Source: Apoda limacodes
Taxonomy: Eukaryota; Arthropoda; Insecta; Lepidoptera; Limacodidae
Direction of reading: 5' to 3'
NCBI GenBank assembly: GCA_946406115.1
Contig: OX291544.1
Coordinates: 7,750,001-7,814,000 of the forward strand
Length of the DNA stretch: 64,000 nt
Shown here: positions 45,601 through 54,389 of the stretch, piece after piece
Layout of the letters: the number at the start of each line of letters is the position of its first letter
How positions within the stretch are numbered: position 1 is the stretch's first letter
Made by a program: the position numbers and the translations under genes
The notes under the pieces: model-generated
What the model was told of the DNA's origin: nothing
What the model saw: only the letters and a program-made list of their open reading frames with translations
Database searches by the model: none

Positions 45601-46482
45601 CGGTGACCGCTTACCATCAGGCGGGCCGTAAGCTTGTTTGCCACCTTAGTGGTATAAAAAAAAAAAAAAAAAAAATACCTGTAACTATAGATATTAATTT
45701 AACCTAAATTACATCTGGGCGGCCCGAAATGTTTCGGGTAACTAACTACACGCATGTATAAATAAAAGTTGCTGTTTGTCACATGACAAGTCAAGCATAG
45801 TCAGAGGCCAACAATCGTTGGCTTAAAAAATTCTGACAGTCGAATGGCCACAAGCTCGACAACGTCCGCCAACCTGCATAAGTCCAGCGTGGTAGATTAT
45901 GGCCTAAGCCCCCTTCTCCAATGCGAGTCCTGTCCTTTTGCATTGGGACGTTTAACAGCTGAGACGAAAAGTATAAAAAATCCATTACACATTTTAATCG
46001 GAAATTCGTTACCGGCATCTTATGCGTAGGTACGTAAGGTTAAAAGGCCTTGGGCCAAAATAAATTGTGCCATACAAAAGACTTCAACGCGCTGTTGCTC
46101 TCTCTAGTCCAAAAAATTTTTGAAACCATTATTTACTAACGTTATACGTATAACTTAGGATTTAAAGAAAAATGAAATAAATGAACTAATTAATTTTGTA
46201 TTTACATTTGAAACGTTATTTGATGTATGAATTGTAATTAATATAATGTATTTTAAGTAAATAATAGAAAAAAAAACAAATATAAAAATTAAATATGTCA
46301 TGAAATGTTTGCTTTTAAAAATAAATAGTAAACAATACAACTCACCTAGTAATAAATATTTGTGCTGTGAGTAAAAGGACAATAGTAGTTCTGTAACGTG
46401 TACACAAAACAGTTAAATATAGACTAACCTGTCCAGAATGGAACACATTGCACAACTCCAGCGTGTAGTCGCTCCCAATCAT
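32720..46482 (-). CDS. ABCG8: ABCG-family half-transporter, ABCG8-like, 13 exons, 640 aa
   Basis: The exons (listed singly below) join with every phase correct and no internal stop, giving 640 residues. Order: ATP-binding domain (about 19-215), linker, then six predicted membrane helices (about 346-365, 379-398, 418-443, 457-480, 487-505 and 607-630) with a long cysteine-bearing loop before the last helix containing an N-glycosylation motif (ENCTS). The stretch LCLSTVDRRSRERF at the NBD-linker junction and HSGQ near the start resemble ABCG8 (and its insect homologues) more than ABCG5 or White. Known ABCG5/G8 pairs export sterols as heterodimers at the plasma membrane. Here the ATPase motifs are altered: Walker A is GSKGSGKR (55-62), the Q-loop position is His99, the signature is LSKSE (149-153) and the switch histidine is Glu207, while Walker B LLLDEP (170-175) is intact. 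It probably needs a partner subunit. The start is the first ATG, followed by a conserved-looking N-terminus. Confidence 0.92.
33253..33350 (+). repeat. Truncated copy of the CTGGTCCCAAA repeat
   Basis: CTGGTCCCAAAATAAGCTAA and ATAGACACCAGACAACGGAT match the 5214 copy. In ABCG8-like intron 12. Confidence 0.65.
33465..33584 (-). mobile_element. Short 3' fragment of the recurrent LINE family in ABCG8-like intron 12
   Basis: The - strand reads GGTTGTGGAATGGGCTCCCT through GGTCGGCAACGCGCCAGT to CCACCTAAGTGGCATAA, the LINE 3' end with an internal deletion. Adjoins exon 12 within about 15 nt. Confidence 0.88.
33597..33782 (-). CDS. ABCG8: ABCG8-like exon 12 (helices 4-5)
   Basis: Encodes two hydrophobic segments separated by AEQQAMAVMMVVKNGLTAA. 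It ends LASGVLR in phase 2 with donor GTAAAT. A LINE 3' fragment abuts the exon on its downstream side. Confidence 0.93.
33863..34080 (-). repeat. ACTAGC-type interspersed repeat in ABCG8-like intron 11
   Basis: The - strand starts near GCTTTTGCCCGCGATTATCC and ends with AAAGTTACTTTCGCATTTAT-type sequence and ATTAGTATG. Same subfamily as 47131 and 61463. Confidence 0.72.
34162..34300 (-). CDS. ABCG8: ABCG8-like exon 11
   Basis: Encodes FGPYRTRYYQESQEGLYSGP, the conserved E-x-x-x-G-x-Y-S segment before helix 3, then a long hydrophobic segment ending STAIIY. Confidence 0.93.
35011..35104 (-). CDS. ABCG8: ABCG8-like exon 10 (second membrane helix)
   Basis: Encodes DYQRAFITKSGLIFNAMVGT and YFISILNTICL. 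The charged-then-hydrophobic pattern and the T-K-S/N-G motif are usual for helix 2 of ABCG proteins. Confidence 0.93.
35367..35484 (-). CDS. ABCG8: ABCG8-like exon 9 (first membrane helix)
   Basis: Encodes a basic amphipathic stretch (SVFNVKKNGLKHMFMR) followed by the hydrophobic helix FSLPLYFLILWLFYNEAK. Phases match both neighbours. Confidence 0.93.
35675..35882 (-). CDS. ABCG8: ABCG8-like exon 8 (linker)
   Basis: Encodes LCLSTVDRRSRERFIESNHQ and a charged linker reaching KPGGVKVVWMLYL at the start of the membrane domain. The D-R-R-S-R segment is the best ABCG8-type marker in the protein. Confidence 0.94.
36000..36345 (-). mobile_element. Degraded RTE-type LINE fragment
   Basis: The - strand includes SLRDRIHNKEIRKRTKA-like sequence, which matches the C-terminal region of RTE elements (R-I-x-N-x-x-I-R). 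Multiple breaks. Confidence 0.55.
36622..36697. repeat. TA dinucleotide microsatellite
   Basis: About 75 bp of alternating TA with two CT interruptions. In ABCG8-like intron 7. Confidence 0.95.
36831..37065 (+). repeat. Recent interspersed repeat, inverted partner at 50466-50700
   Basis: ACTAGCTGTCCCGGCGAACG to TTATATATATTAAGAT. It differs from the reverse complement of 50466-50700 at only a few positions. Just upstream is a TA microsatellite. In ABCG8-like intron 7. Confidence 0.85.
37164..37304 (-). CDS. ABCG8: ABCG8-like exon 7
   Basis: Encodes DVFPFLERVVYLCLGDVVYA, then GPTRNLLDYFGSIGFPCPQL and ENPLMYY. This is the standard C-terminal part of ABCG nucleotide-binding domains (the Y-A-G-P and G-x-x-C-P motifs). 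Confidence 0.95.
37380..38170 (-). other. ABCG8-like intron 6, part
   Basis: Only the small hairpin near 37.5 kb stands out. Confidence 0.55.
37486..37536. repeat. Hairpin-forming inverted repeat
   Basis: CTTTTTGTTGCCC near 37488 pairs with GGGGCAACAAAAAG near 37524, separated by about 23 nt. In ABCG8-like intron 6; no known role. Confidence 0.6.
38175..38495 (+). mobile_element. 5S-rRNA-derived SINE, near complete
   Basis: The head GTTAGGCATGGTCACTAAAC...TACTTGGATGGGTGACC matches 5S rRNA. The tail has the common lepidopteran motif CCAGCGTGGTGAACTATGGC and CTAAGCCTCCTTTTTC. Confidence 0.7.
39040..39640 (-). mobile_element. Degraded RTE-type LINE 3' region
   Basis: Contains further copies of the motifs CGGATATTCTCATTTCGGTT, TGGCCTGCCACTTCAGCTTG and ATCGATAATCGGTC, which also occur in the RTE C-terminal fragment at 60.4 kb. 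No open frame remains. Confidence 0.5.
39735..39866 (-). CDS. ABCG8: ABCG8-like exon 6 (Walker B, D-loop, H-loop)
   Basis: Encodes VLLLDEPTWDLDPLNTYLV: Walker B with catalytic Glu174 and a recognisable D-loop. It ends with ILTMEKPRS, where family members have a conserved histidine (LHQPRSD type) replaced by Glu207. Confidence 0.95.
39998..40794. mobile_element. 797-bp foldback DNA element with about 177-bp terminal inverted repeats
   Basis: The left arm 39998-40174 starts GTTACGCTCAAAGACCG and matches the reverse complement of 40617-40794. Each arm contains two further repeats of a CACGACGCGTTGTGG / CGAAATTCGTGTTGTGG block. The interior has no long ORF, so it is non-autonomous. The target duplication is unclear (both flanks are TACAT/ATACAT-like). 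It sits in ABCG8-like intron 5. Confidence 0.9.
40830..40951. mobile_element. Short MITE with 16-bp terminal inverted repeats
   Basis: GTGCAACAAACTTTTC at 40830 and its reverse complement GAAAAGTTTGTTGCAC at 40936-40951. Flanking TA on both sides fits a Tc1/mariner-type non-autonomous element. It lies 36 bp from the foldback element. Confidence 0.8.
40985..41250 (+). mobile_element. tRNA-derived SINE copy
   Basis: Shares GGTAAAGGAAAACATTGTGAGGAA, TGCGTACGTCAAAAA and the ACTGTGACCCAAATC...TAGGCCGTG tail with the fuller copy at 63265-63585. The head is degraded. Confidence 0.75.
41414..41495 (-). CDS. ABCG8: ABCG8-like exon 5 (signature motif)
   Basis: Encodes VAHKCVTNLSKSEYRRLIIG and onward to QLIRDP. 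The ABC signature normally reads LSGGE and is LSKSE here. The flanking RRxxIGVQL context confirms the alignment. Confidence 0.93.
41576..41638 (-). CDS. ABCG8: ABCG8-like exon 4
   Basis: 63 nt (21 codons) encoding VSGYLKSSKVKQVMADLALS and a final Q. Two acceptors lie 7 nt apart. Only the upstream one (TTTTTTAG before GTTTCAGG) keeps the frame; the downstream TTTCAG would create an early TAA. This is a site where automated prediction could err. Confidence 0.9.
41700..42430 (-). other. ABCG8-like intron 3
   Basis: AT-rich intron. Nothing recognised. Confidence 0.6.
42437..42621 (-). CDS. ABCG8: ABCG8-like exon 3 (Walker A second half, Q-loop)
   Basis: This exon encodes GSGKRALLDVIARRVPSKGH at its start, then the Q-loop segment CALVRHSAKLLPGLSVQQTL. 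It ends LSLTK in phase 0 with donor GTTAGT. The Q-loop glutamine is replaced by His99. Confidence 0.94.
42622..43467 (-). other. ABCG8-like intron 2
   Basis: AT-rich. A short end of the CGGCCAAGTGCGAGTC repeat lies on the - strand at 43405-43450. Confidence 0.6.
43468..43585 (-). CDS. ABCG8: ABCG8-like exon 2 (up to Walker A)
   Basis: Acceptor TATCAG and donor GTACCT flank an exon encoding residues 19-57 plus one base. It includes GLILKDVSFATNSGEVTAIL and the first half of Walker A (GSK). The intron splits the Walker A glycine codon. Confidence 0.92.
43795..44010 (-). mobile_element. 3' fragment of the recurrent LINE family in ABCG8-like intron 1
   Basis: The - strand reads GGTTGTGGAATGAGCACCCT, GCCAAGGTTTTCTCTAAGGA and the 3' tail with a deletion. 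Confidence 0.88.
44213..44518 (-). repeat. ACTAGC-type interspersed repeat in ABCG8-like intron 1
   Basis: The - strand starts ACTAGACTTTGCCAGCGGCT and ends CTTTCACATTTATAATATTA. The open frame over it (44091-44594) is not a gene. Confidence 0.72.
44950..45150 (+). repeat. Interspersed repeat fragment
   Basis: Contains CATACCAAATTTCAGCTTTC and GATGATCATCAGTGAGGCAG followed by TGTCGAAATCGG, a common lepidopteran repeat block. Non-coding. Confidence 0.5.
45548..45675 (+). mobile_element. Recurrent LINE family 3' end with poly(A)
   Basis: Begins AGGGTCGGCAACGCGCAAG and ends CACCTTAGTGGTAT plus an A run to 45675. A strongly 5'-truncated insertion, recent enough to keep its tail. In ABCG8-like intron 1. 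Confidence 0.92.
45830..45985 (+). mobile_element. Tail fragment of the same SINE family
   Basis: Shares AGCTCGACAAC, CCAGCGTGGTAGATTATGGC and CTAAGCCCCCTTCTCCAATG with 38380-38495. The head is lost. Confidence 0.7.
46429..46482 (-). CDS. ABCG8: ABCG8-like exon 1 (start codon)
   Basis: ATG at 46482-46480 opens MIGSDYTLELCNVFHSGQ, 18 codons, then donor GTTAGT. The sequence upstream (to about 46600) has no in-frame extension of note and is taken as 5' UTR. Confidence 0.85.
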
Positions 46483-46620
46483 GTTCTCTTACAGAAAAAT
46501 ATATATTTGACCACGAAACTATGTCTAAAATATAAACAAAGACATTTCCAACTGACACAGTTTCTCCGCGGCGACGTGATCTGAAACTGAATATTTCGCT
46601 GATAACTTCGTGGTTGACTT
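46483..46620 (-). promoter_or_regulatory. Likely ABCG8-like 5' UTR / promoter
   Basis: The short segment upstream of the start ATG lacks coding sequence. No head-to-head ABCG partner gene is visible upstream. Placement is by position only. Confidence 0.35.
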
Positions 46621-47125
46621 TCCAGTGGGCAACGTTGCCAGATTTACTTGCAGTTAACTTCAGGTTGTAGCTTAAGTTGCAGCTCTTAGTTGCAACAAAT
46701 TATAGAAGCTATTTTGTATCCAATTGCCTTGATCATAAGGTTTACTATCTCATATGCAGCCTAGTTAGTGCTATAATTTAAGGAGAATGATGATATGATT
46801 TGAAAATGTTACCAGTTATGTACCATTACGACACTTATACCCTGAGGTACCTATATATTTACGATAATTTTACTGATTTCGTTCCGAGTTAAAGGCGGTG
46901 AGTATATCGCCGTACCTACCGGGCACAAACCAGGCGGAATTTACAAAAATATTGGTTGCCCTTACTAACCTGCCTAAAGTTCTATACTGTTAGTGCAACT
47001 TGATAACTAGAAACTTTCGACTATCGACTAGCCCACTATCGTTGATTTTAGAATAGATTGATTTGACTTTTCGTTCTTTTAATTTAAAATGTTTGTCCAC
47101 ATTTTAAGTTATTTATTGCATTTAT
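46620..47125. other. No gene recognised
   Basis: Sequence upstream of the transporter gene. Nothing recognised. Confidence 0.5.
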
Positions 47126-47130
47126 GCACT

Positions 47131-47371
47131 ACTAGCTTTTGCCCGCGGTTCCACAAGCCCTAAATTCGGTTATCGGTTTAGAATTTCAAGGGAAACTCTT
47201 CGATTATAGAAAAAAACTCACATTTGACGTTTTCAAGTAGCCTATGTCCTTCCTCGGGAACTAAACTATCTCCATTCCAAATTTGACCTTAATCGGTACA
47301 GCGGTTTTAGCGTGAAGTGGTAACAGACGAACAGACAGAGTTACTTTCGCATTTATAATATTAGTATGGAT
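47131..47371 (+). repeat. ACTAGC-type interspersed repeat
   Basis: ACTAGCTTTTGCCCGCGGTT to CGCATTTATAATATTAGTAT. Closely similar to the copy at 61463-61707. Confidence 0.8.
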
Positions 47372-47637
47372 TTTTTTGCATATTATGGGTAAATATGAAA
47401 CCTTAGACACGTCATTACGTCTACACAGCAACATATGGCTTACAAATCTATCAACATCCGTATTATATATAACATTATTCTACTTTTGACTACGTATATT
47501 CCGATAAAAACCGGTCCTTAGCATGTACAGCAAAAAAAAAGTTTTTTAGCGATAAAAAACAAACAGCTGGACCAATTTTACTCAAACTCTTTTTACGTGG
47601 AGTATCGATTGATATGGTAACGAGAAAAAGCTAACCT

Positions 47638-47654
47638 ACACACACACACACACG
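47638..47654. repeat. CA microsatellite
   Basis: Short run of AC repeats. Confidence 0.9.
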
Positions 47655-47669
47655 TACCGCAGAAGTTAA

Positions 47670-47993
47670 TCTGTATATATAAAAGGCGACCGTTACTGAC
47701 TGACTGATCTATCAACGCACAGCTCCAACCACAGGATAGATGAGCTGAAATTTGGCACACATAAGGGGTGAAACGGGGGGTGAAAGTTTGTATGGAGCAC
47801 CAAAATCGCGAGGTTAATCCATTAGATAATAAGTTTTTAGTAGTTAATTATTTATTATTTCCGAGAGGGAGACAGACAGAGAGAGAGAGAGAGAAAACAT
47901 CAAGTGTGAGTAGGTTTTTTTCTACAATTGAGGAGTTGCTGTGAAAAAGAAAAAATTTAGGGCAGGCGAAGCCGCTGGCAGAAGCTAGTAATT
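47670..47993 (-). repeat. ACTAGC-type interspersed repeat with a GA-rich segment
   Basis: The - strand starts TACTAGCTTCTGCCAGCGGC. It includes a run of GAGA at about 47877-47893. Confidence 0.65.
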
Positions 47994-48644
47994 TATATGT
48001 GCACGATCTGATACGAAAATTGCCAAAATTATATTTTTGAAATGATTTTAAATAATCCTTTCAACAAGGTTATATAATTTTATCTCCACTTACATATAGG
48101 TGCGGTATCTACCCAAGAGTATTTATTTTCTAAAATTTTAATAGGTGCATATTATAGGGGGTATAACAATCTAGACCTCACTTCAGCGCTGCTTGTAAAA
48201 AAAATAAAAAAAAAACCCTGTGTAATCACGGTTATTTTCGATGGACCAACGGACGGACAGACACGGCGACACTATAAAATTTTCTTGAATTTTACTACGG
48301 AACCCTAAAAAAGCATCTTTACATTTTAGAAATACAATGCCAAGTTTTATATTTTAATGCCCATATTGGAGTCCAAATATTTAAGCATGAGTAAGCGCTT
48401 CCACTTAACAACGAAAGCCTCATTTTCCACATATTTTCATGCCACACATTCACCATGAACCTCACAAAGGTTGAACTCATTTTCTATCTCTTTTTACCTT
48501 TGTATTTGACTTCGTATACCGATGAGATGCCTACACACTATGGGAACGCTTATATTCATGCATTCCAATTATTTTGTCATCTCGCTCACTCTTATATATT
48601 TAATTTACATTAGACAGAGAACGGATACATGCGCAATGTCACTG

Positions 48645-48936
48645 ACTGGCTCAGTTAGTCCAGCTTGCTTGGTTGGATACGGATAGCATACTTGTAGTAA
48701 AGTGTCCAACACAATTAAATCGGTTACGCACTTCGAAGGAACTTTAAATTAATTTTAACGAACACAAAAAGTATTGAAATAATTTTAAAAAAGCTCTTGT
48801 GTATTTTGTGCCAAAAAATCACTTAATAGTTATTAGTGCCCGTGTTTATTTTCGTGTTAAGTGTGTTACAGTGTGTCAGTCACATGCACAAGTTAACTTA
48901 GGAGTCCCGTTGGAGGTTGTTGCCGATATATTAAGT
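48645..48936 (+). promoter_or_regulatory. Possible transcription start and untranslated first exon
   Basis: A TCAGTTAG initiator-like sequence near 48650, a long non-repeat segment, and a donor-like ATTAAGTGAGTTAAC at 48931-48945. It may be the start of a + strand gene continuing beyond the window. No coding sequence was identified. Confidence 0.25.
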
Positions 48937-48944
48937 GAGTTAAC

Positions 48945-50325
48945 ATTAGAAAACATACCTTTATTAATTTTATAGATATTTGGTTAGGGTGTACATAAGG
49001 CCCCTCACTTGTGTACACCCTGACTGAGGAAAAAATTTTTTTTTTTTGCGATTAAGCTACTATTTACTCCTTTCAGTAACTTCTACCGTCCTAACTAATA
49101 TTGAAGGCTCTCTGGGTTCCTTTATGCCTGATTGCAAAGAAACGCTGATAAGGGATCTCCTGTACAGACTTTTATTTTCTAATTTACGCTATTAAGGGCA
49201 TGATATTAAAAATAACGCTGAAATACTACAAATTATGGATAACTTATGCGCATTAACATACTATTATGTCAGAGTAATTAAAAGGGGGCAAGTGAATAAA
49301 TGACCGGACTTTTCTAATGCACAAATTTTATAAACATACTTAGAACAGTAGTTCTAAGGTATAAAAAAATCAATAGGTTAGCTGCGCCCTTACAAATTTT
49401 CAATTTTCTGCTTTTTTTAAAAAAAAATTTACTAAAAACCCTCTTGTTTTCTATTTTTAATCCAAAACTCCTTATCATCCAGTAGCGGCAACGCAATTTT
49501 AAATAAAGAATATGAAGCTACAAGAAGATAGCAAATTACTGTCATACATTTTCTTTATCTTATGCGGTATAATTGTAATTAATTAATTTCCGATTTTACG
49601 CTAAAGCTGGACTCCATTATAAAAGATACTTTTGTTACAGAAATATGTACTATATTGGAGATCAACGTAGTCAATTTCAGCTTAACGCCCATTCGCAAAT
49701 GTAAATGCGTATAGAGGGCCCTCATAAATATAAATTTAAACACATTCATTATTAATATTTAAAGTGTAAACAAATATTTTGATTTTCATAGGACATAGTC
49801 AAAAGAAAACGTACCTCAATTGCTCAATTAATGGGATTCCAATGCAAGTTGCCGGTTGAAATTCTTGCTTGAGGCCAATCTTTTTTGTATATTTTAAACT
49901 TACCAATTGGATGGATTTTACCTATTTTGATACAAACTAACATTGCCACCTACTTTACCTCCTTATAGAATAAATTGCTTTCATAAACAAAAGGTCTTCT
50001 AATTAAATTTAAGTCATCATATTAGGTCTATGCTAACGTAACGTCAGAGAAGGACCTTCTGTTTCATGTTTTAAATTCGACGGTTTTGGATCCGCTAAGA
50101 TGAGTCAGTCAATAAGGTATTCTCTTTTTGTCACTTTAGTATAGATAAATGTAAGTAAGTCTGTCTTTTTGTTACGTTTCCACGGCTTAACTGTATCAAG
50201 ATGTTTCCTTTGGTAGGCACTAGCTTAAGCATAAATAAAAATGCATATGCGTCTGCGTATAATTTCTTAAATATAGAACTACTTAAAGTTGGAAAATTGT
50301 AAAAAAAACTGCATAGATGAAGTCA
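48945..50325. other. No gene recognised
   Basis: AT-rich DNA without exons or clear repeats. Confidence 0.5.
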
Positions 50326-50326
50326 T

Positions 50327-50466
50327 ATCACTCCTGTATCTAATATCTTTAAACGAGCAATTTGTGTAAATATATATATATATATATATATAGATGAAGT
50401 CATATCACTCCTGTATCTAATATCTTTAAACGAGCAATTTGTGTAAATATATATATATATATATAT
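50327..50466. repeat. Tandem duplication of a 60-bp segment plus TA microsatellite
   Basis: ATAGATGAAGTCATATCACT followed by CCTGTATCTAATATC and a TA run occurs twice in a row with no visible difference apart from TA-run length. Confidence 0.92.
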
Positions 50467-50700
50467 CTTAATATATATAAATCTCATGTCACAATGTTTG
50501 TCCTCAATGGACTCCTAAACTACTGAACCGATTTTGATCAAACTTCGTAAATATCTGTTATTTGATCCAACTTAAAAGATAGGATAGTTTTTATCTCGAT
50601 ATGTCAAGTGCGAGCCGGACTCGGGCACTATAGGTAAAAACCAACTTTCGCCGGGTACAGAGGGACGGCAGCGGAACAACGTTCGCCGAGAGAGCTAGTA
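50466..50700 (-). repeat. Recent interspersed repeat, inverted partner of 36831-37065
   Basis: Reads ATCTTAATATATATAAATCT at its left end and is nearly identical to the other copy on the opposite strand. Flanked by TA microsatellites on both sides. Confidence 0.85.
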
Positions 50701-50709
50701 TATATATAT

Positions 50710-51895
50710 ATATTTATTTACAATCTAAATCTCGGAGACGGCTCTAAAGATTTTCATGTGATTAAGTAGGTATGCGGGGGTTTTCAGGAGCGATTTAGCT
50801 AAGTTTCATTTTTAGAAAACGTCGTTTCATCCGTGTTTTTAGGCAATGATAAACTAAAAAATATGTCTTCCTGACATCTATTGGCGAGTAATAATACTAT
50901 TATTATTAATACTATTAAATACTATTATTTTTACCGACACATCAACACTAAATCTACTTGACAATAGATGGAGTTGTTAAAAAAAAAAACGAGCGAAGCT
51001 CGGTCCTCCAGTCCGGTCCTCCATAATACTCTTACCCAGACCGAACCCAATTCCGGTGTAAATAATAAAATTGGTTAGTTGTTAGCAATTCCCATATAAT
51101 ATGTTGTTGCCTTAGTCGTTGTTAGAAGAAAGAGGTGTTTATTGGCAGACGTTTTCGAACTAGTGACCGCTCGACTGCCAGAAGTTCTAAGCCGCCTGAC
51201 ATGGCATAGCGACTGCTATCATATGACATCAGCCGAGTGTTTCTATGTATGACATACAATTTATATTTGTTCACAATAAAATTAATAAATTCGCTACTAA
51301 CAGACCAAATAGGACTCAGGAGACTTATAAAATGGCGAAATCTCTTAAATAAAATGTAACAAAACTTTTTAATGGTTATGTTACTTTATTAATAATATCG
51401 AATTATGTAAACAATTTTAATCAATTTTTAAGGCTAACCGCAACACAAAGTCCATAAGGTCAAAACTTCAGCGAAGCACAAAGTTACAAACGGTTTCGGT
51501 AACGCTAGTTAATGTACTCAGTTAGCCAATAACGTTGCGAAACGAAAAACCGTTGTATTGTGATGAAGTTTGCTTTTAGAATAGTAACGTACAGTAAATG
51601 TGACCTTTAAGATTCAATAAAATAGTCAAAACCAATTTTTAAACCACGTGTTTACAAATACCGTAGATTAATAAATAGAAAAAGTGAAACTTTGTTTAAT
51701 TTATAATCTACAAGGTTATAAAGAACATGTGTTTATTTGCAAACATGCAGGTAGCCAGATTTCTACCTATACTTTTGTGAACGTTTTTATTGCATTATGT
51801 GTTACAGTAGTTAAGAAAATTAATTATAGATATATTAAAATTATTTACACACCAAGTTAAAAATGTCATTAAAATGCGTTCAATATTTATATTTA
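50710..51895. other. No gene recognised
   Basis: AT-rich DNA without exons or clear repeats. Confidence 0.5.
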
Positions 51896-51897
51896 TA

Positions 51898-52145
51898 TTT
51901 AAATAGCTTTTGCCTCCGGTTCCTTCCGCGCTAAATTCTATTATTGATGTGAGTTTTCCAAGGTAACTCCTATGTCGTAGTGTGTAGTTCGTCTGCGTGG
52001 AATTCTGTTATAGTTATTCCTGCAAGAACTTTAGATTTTGGTCGTTCTCGTGCCAAATTTAAGCTCAATTAAATGCTCCGTTGCATTGCAATGTTAAGAA
52101 AAGACAAAAAATAAAAAAAACTCACTTTTGTATTTATAATATTAA
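51898..52145 (+). repeat. ACTAGC-type interspersed repeat, diverged
   Basis: AATAGCTTTTGCCTCCGGTT to TTGTATTTATAATATTAAA. The middle shares GTTATAGTTATTCCTGC with the 3622 copy. Confidence 0.6.
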
Positions 52146-52544
52146 ATCATATAACCGAAAATGATTACAGCATATTTAATGTCGAATTCAATGGAAACAA
52201 ATCGATATACCAAGATAATTGTATAGAAGTAGCTTGAAAGCCTACGATAGACAAGTACATACTTAATTATAGAAAAATCAGACGGGTGTACCTACAGTGC
52301 AGCAAGGAGACAGTTAACGCGGGCTCCCAAGAGCTTTTAATAAATTTTCGCATGATTTTGTATTAATAAAAACTCAACATCTTTGTCAACAAATAGAAGA
52401 TTTGTATAAATGAGGCATTCCCAAATATGCTGTCAGTTCTGGAAATACTTAATCATCGCCAACTTATAGGTATTTACTTGTTGAACTGCAATGTCTATCC
52501 AAGCACCTGCCTTTACACCTCCTCAGAAGAGGTGCGTACATAAA

Positions 52545-52775
52545 ACCCAACTCGGGTTAACAGTGCGGTTTCAGAGAGACTCCCTCCCGCGAGCGCTTAG
52601 GTTGTGGAACGAGCTCCCTGCCCAGGTTGTCTCTAAAGATTACAGTATAAGGTTCTTCAAAAAAGAAGTTATAAAGCAAGTGATGCCTAAAATGTTGCAA
52701 GCGTCCATAGGCGTGGCCGCTTACAATCAGGTGGACCGCAAGTTAGTTTCCCACCTTAGTGGTATAAAAATAAAG
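52545..52775 (+). mobile_element. 3' fragment of the recurrent LINE family
   Basis: An open frame (52491-52805) includes TVRFQRDSLPRALRLWNELP, the C-terminal end of the LINE protein, followed by the family 3' tail ending CACCTTAGTGGTATAAAAAT. The open frame is not an independent gene. Confidence 0.9.
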
Positions 52776-52869
52776 CAGGATAGCAAATACATTTTTCAAC
52801 AGTAAGGAAAGGGATAGGATGAAACTCTTCCCCGCCAGAGTGAGTTTTTGAACGCGGCCCTGGTAAGAT

Positions 52870-54385
52870 GAATTTTTTTTAAAAGCACAGGCTACCAAAT
52901 CTATAACAATAGCTATTTCTCACGGCAAAAGTTAACGAACTTTGAAGTCTTGAGGAATCTACATACAACGGATGTGGACAAACCGGTACTCCGAATATTT
53001 GTTTAAAATTAACATCAGCATGTAGACAAATTAAAAAAGAAAGAATAAATAATCTACTTATCAATTAAAAAAATTTTAATCGATTACCGAAAGATTTTGT
53101 TGCAATTTATTTAAATTTAATCAATTAAGTTTTAATGTGAGGGAAATCAAGGAAAACTTGATATTTGACTTTTGTTTTGGTTAATCATTACTCTTTTTAT
53201 TTATAACAGTAACAACATGCTTTCCTATAGGTAATACAGTTATTAGTGTCATGAGATAGAGTACGTACTAAATATTTTTAATCAATTTCTTTCCTAACTT
53301 TCAAGACTGTGTAACCGATTTTGTTTAGTGTAACTTGATTGTGTGGTTTTGGGTGTTTAATAACGAATCTAGCATAAGGTTATCATTTTTACTCAACAAA
53401 ACTATTTCTTTCAAAGTTTGTAATACTTGAGCCAGAGTGAAAACGAACGGACAGACACGGGTGTGATATTATAAGGGTTCCTCAGAATGCGGTTTTCTTT
53501 CTAGTACGGTACTGAAAACCAAACCACTCTCAAAAATATTTAAGTTGTTATCTTACCTAAAGCTTAGTTTAATCATAGCACTGACAGTAACTAAGTTACT
53601 ATAACGAATATAACCGCATTTATTATTAGTTGTTATACCTCAAAATAACAATTATTTTTCGGTCTGTTGAGCATTACTAAAATTTTGATTAAAACAAAAA
53701 TAATAATTATGATAGTTAACCTAGTTAACTTGCCCACGGACCGTAACTGCTGTTTGTTTATATCTATCAATACAAATTTATTATTTATTACCTCATTATG
53801 TCTAATTTTGTAATTTGGATTAAGTTTTGACATTGACATTTTAGCGAGGAAACTTAACAGTTACCTTACATTGCATTATTGTATTTCAATACAAATGTAA
53901 ATATGAAAATATTTTTAATTGTATACTTACTTTTTTTTTTACTAAAATGCACAACCCTGGTTTTACTATAAATTATCTACAAAGCTTTTAAAATAACAAA
54001 TAATTAAAACCGGTCAGGGTAAAAACCGTCCTCCCTCTGCCCTGCCCTACGGTATGAAATACGTATACGGCCATATTGTTTTTTTATATGTATTTATTTT
54101 CGTCATAATCCCCAATGTGACAAGCCATAGGAATCTAAATAAGTTGTACTTTAATCTAAGTAGCAGTTTTATTTAAAGACGAAATAACTATGGACTTTAA
54201 AACTGTGTAATGCTTTTCCAAATATCAAAAAGCTAAAGCAGAGCAGCTATTTCTGGAATAAGTAATAGGTACTTGGCTTTGTTCAGCACTGGACCAAAAG
54301 AAGTTATCAACTTCTTCTTTAAGAGTAAGATGAAAGACCGGGACAGAATAATATATAAAACTCCAAAAGCAACTCTACTCTTTTA
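52870..54385. other. No gene recognised
   Basis: AT-rich DNA with one degraded repeat (53280-53500) and a CGGTCAGG / CGGTATGAAATACG repeat trace near 54020. Confidence 0.5.
53280..53500 (+). repeat. Degraded interspersed repeat
   Basis: Contains the CGGACAGACACGG and ATAAGGGTTCC block seen at 48250-48300. Confidence 0.45.
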
Positions 54386-54389
54386 CCTC

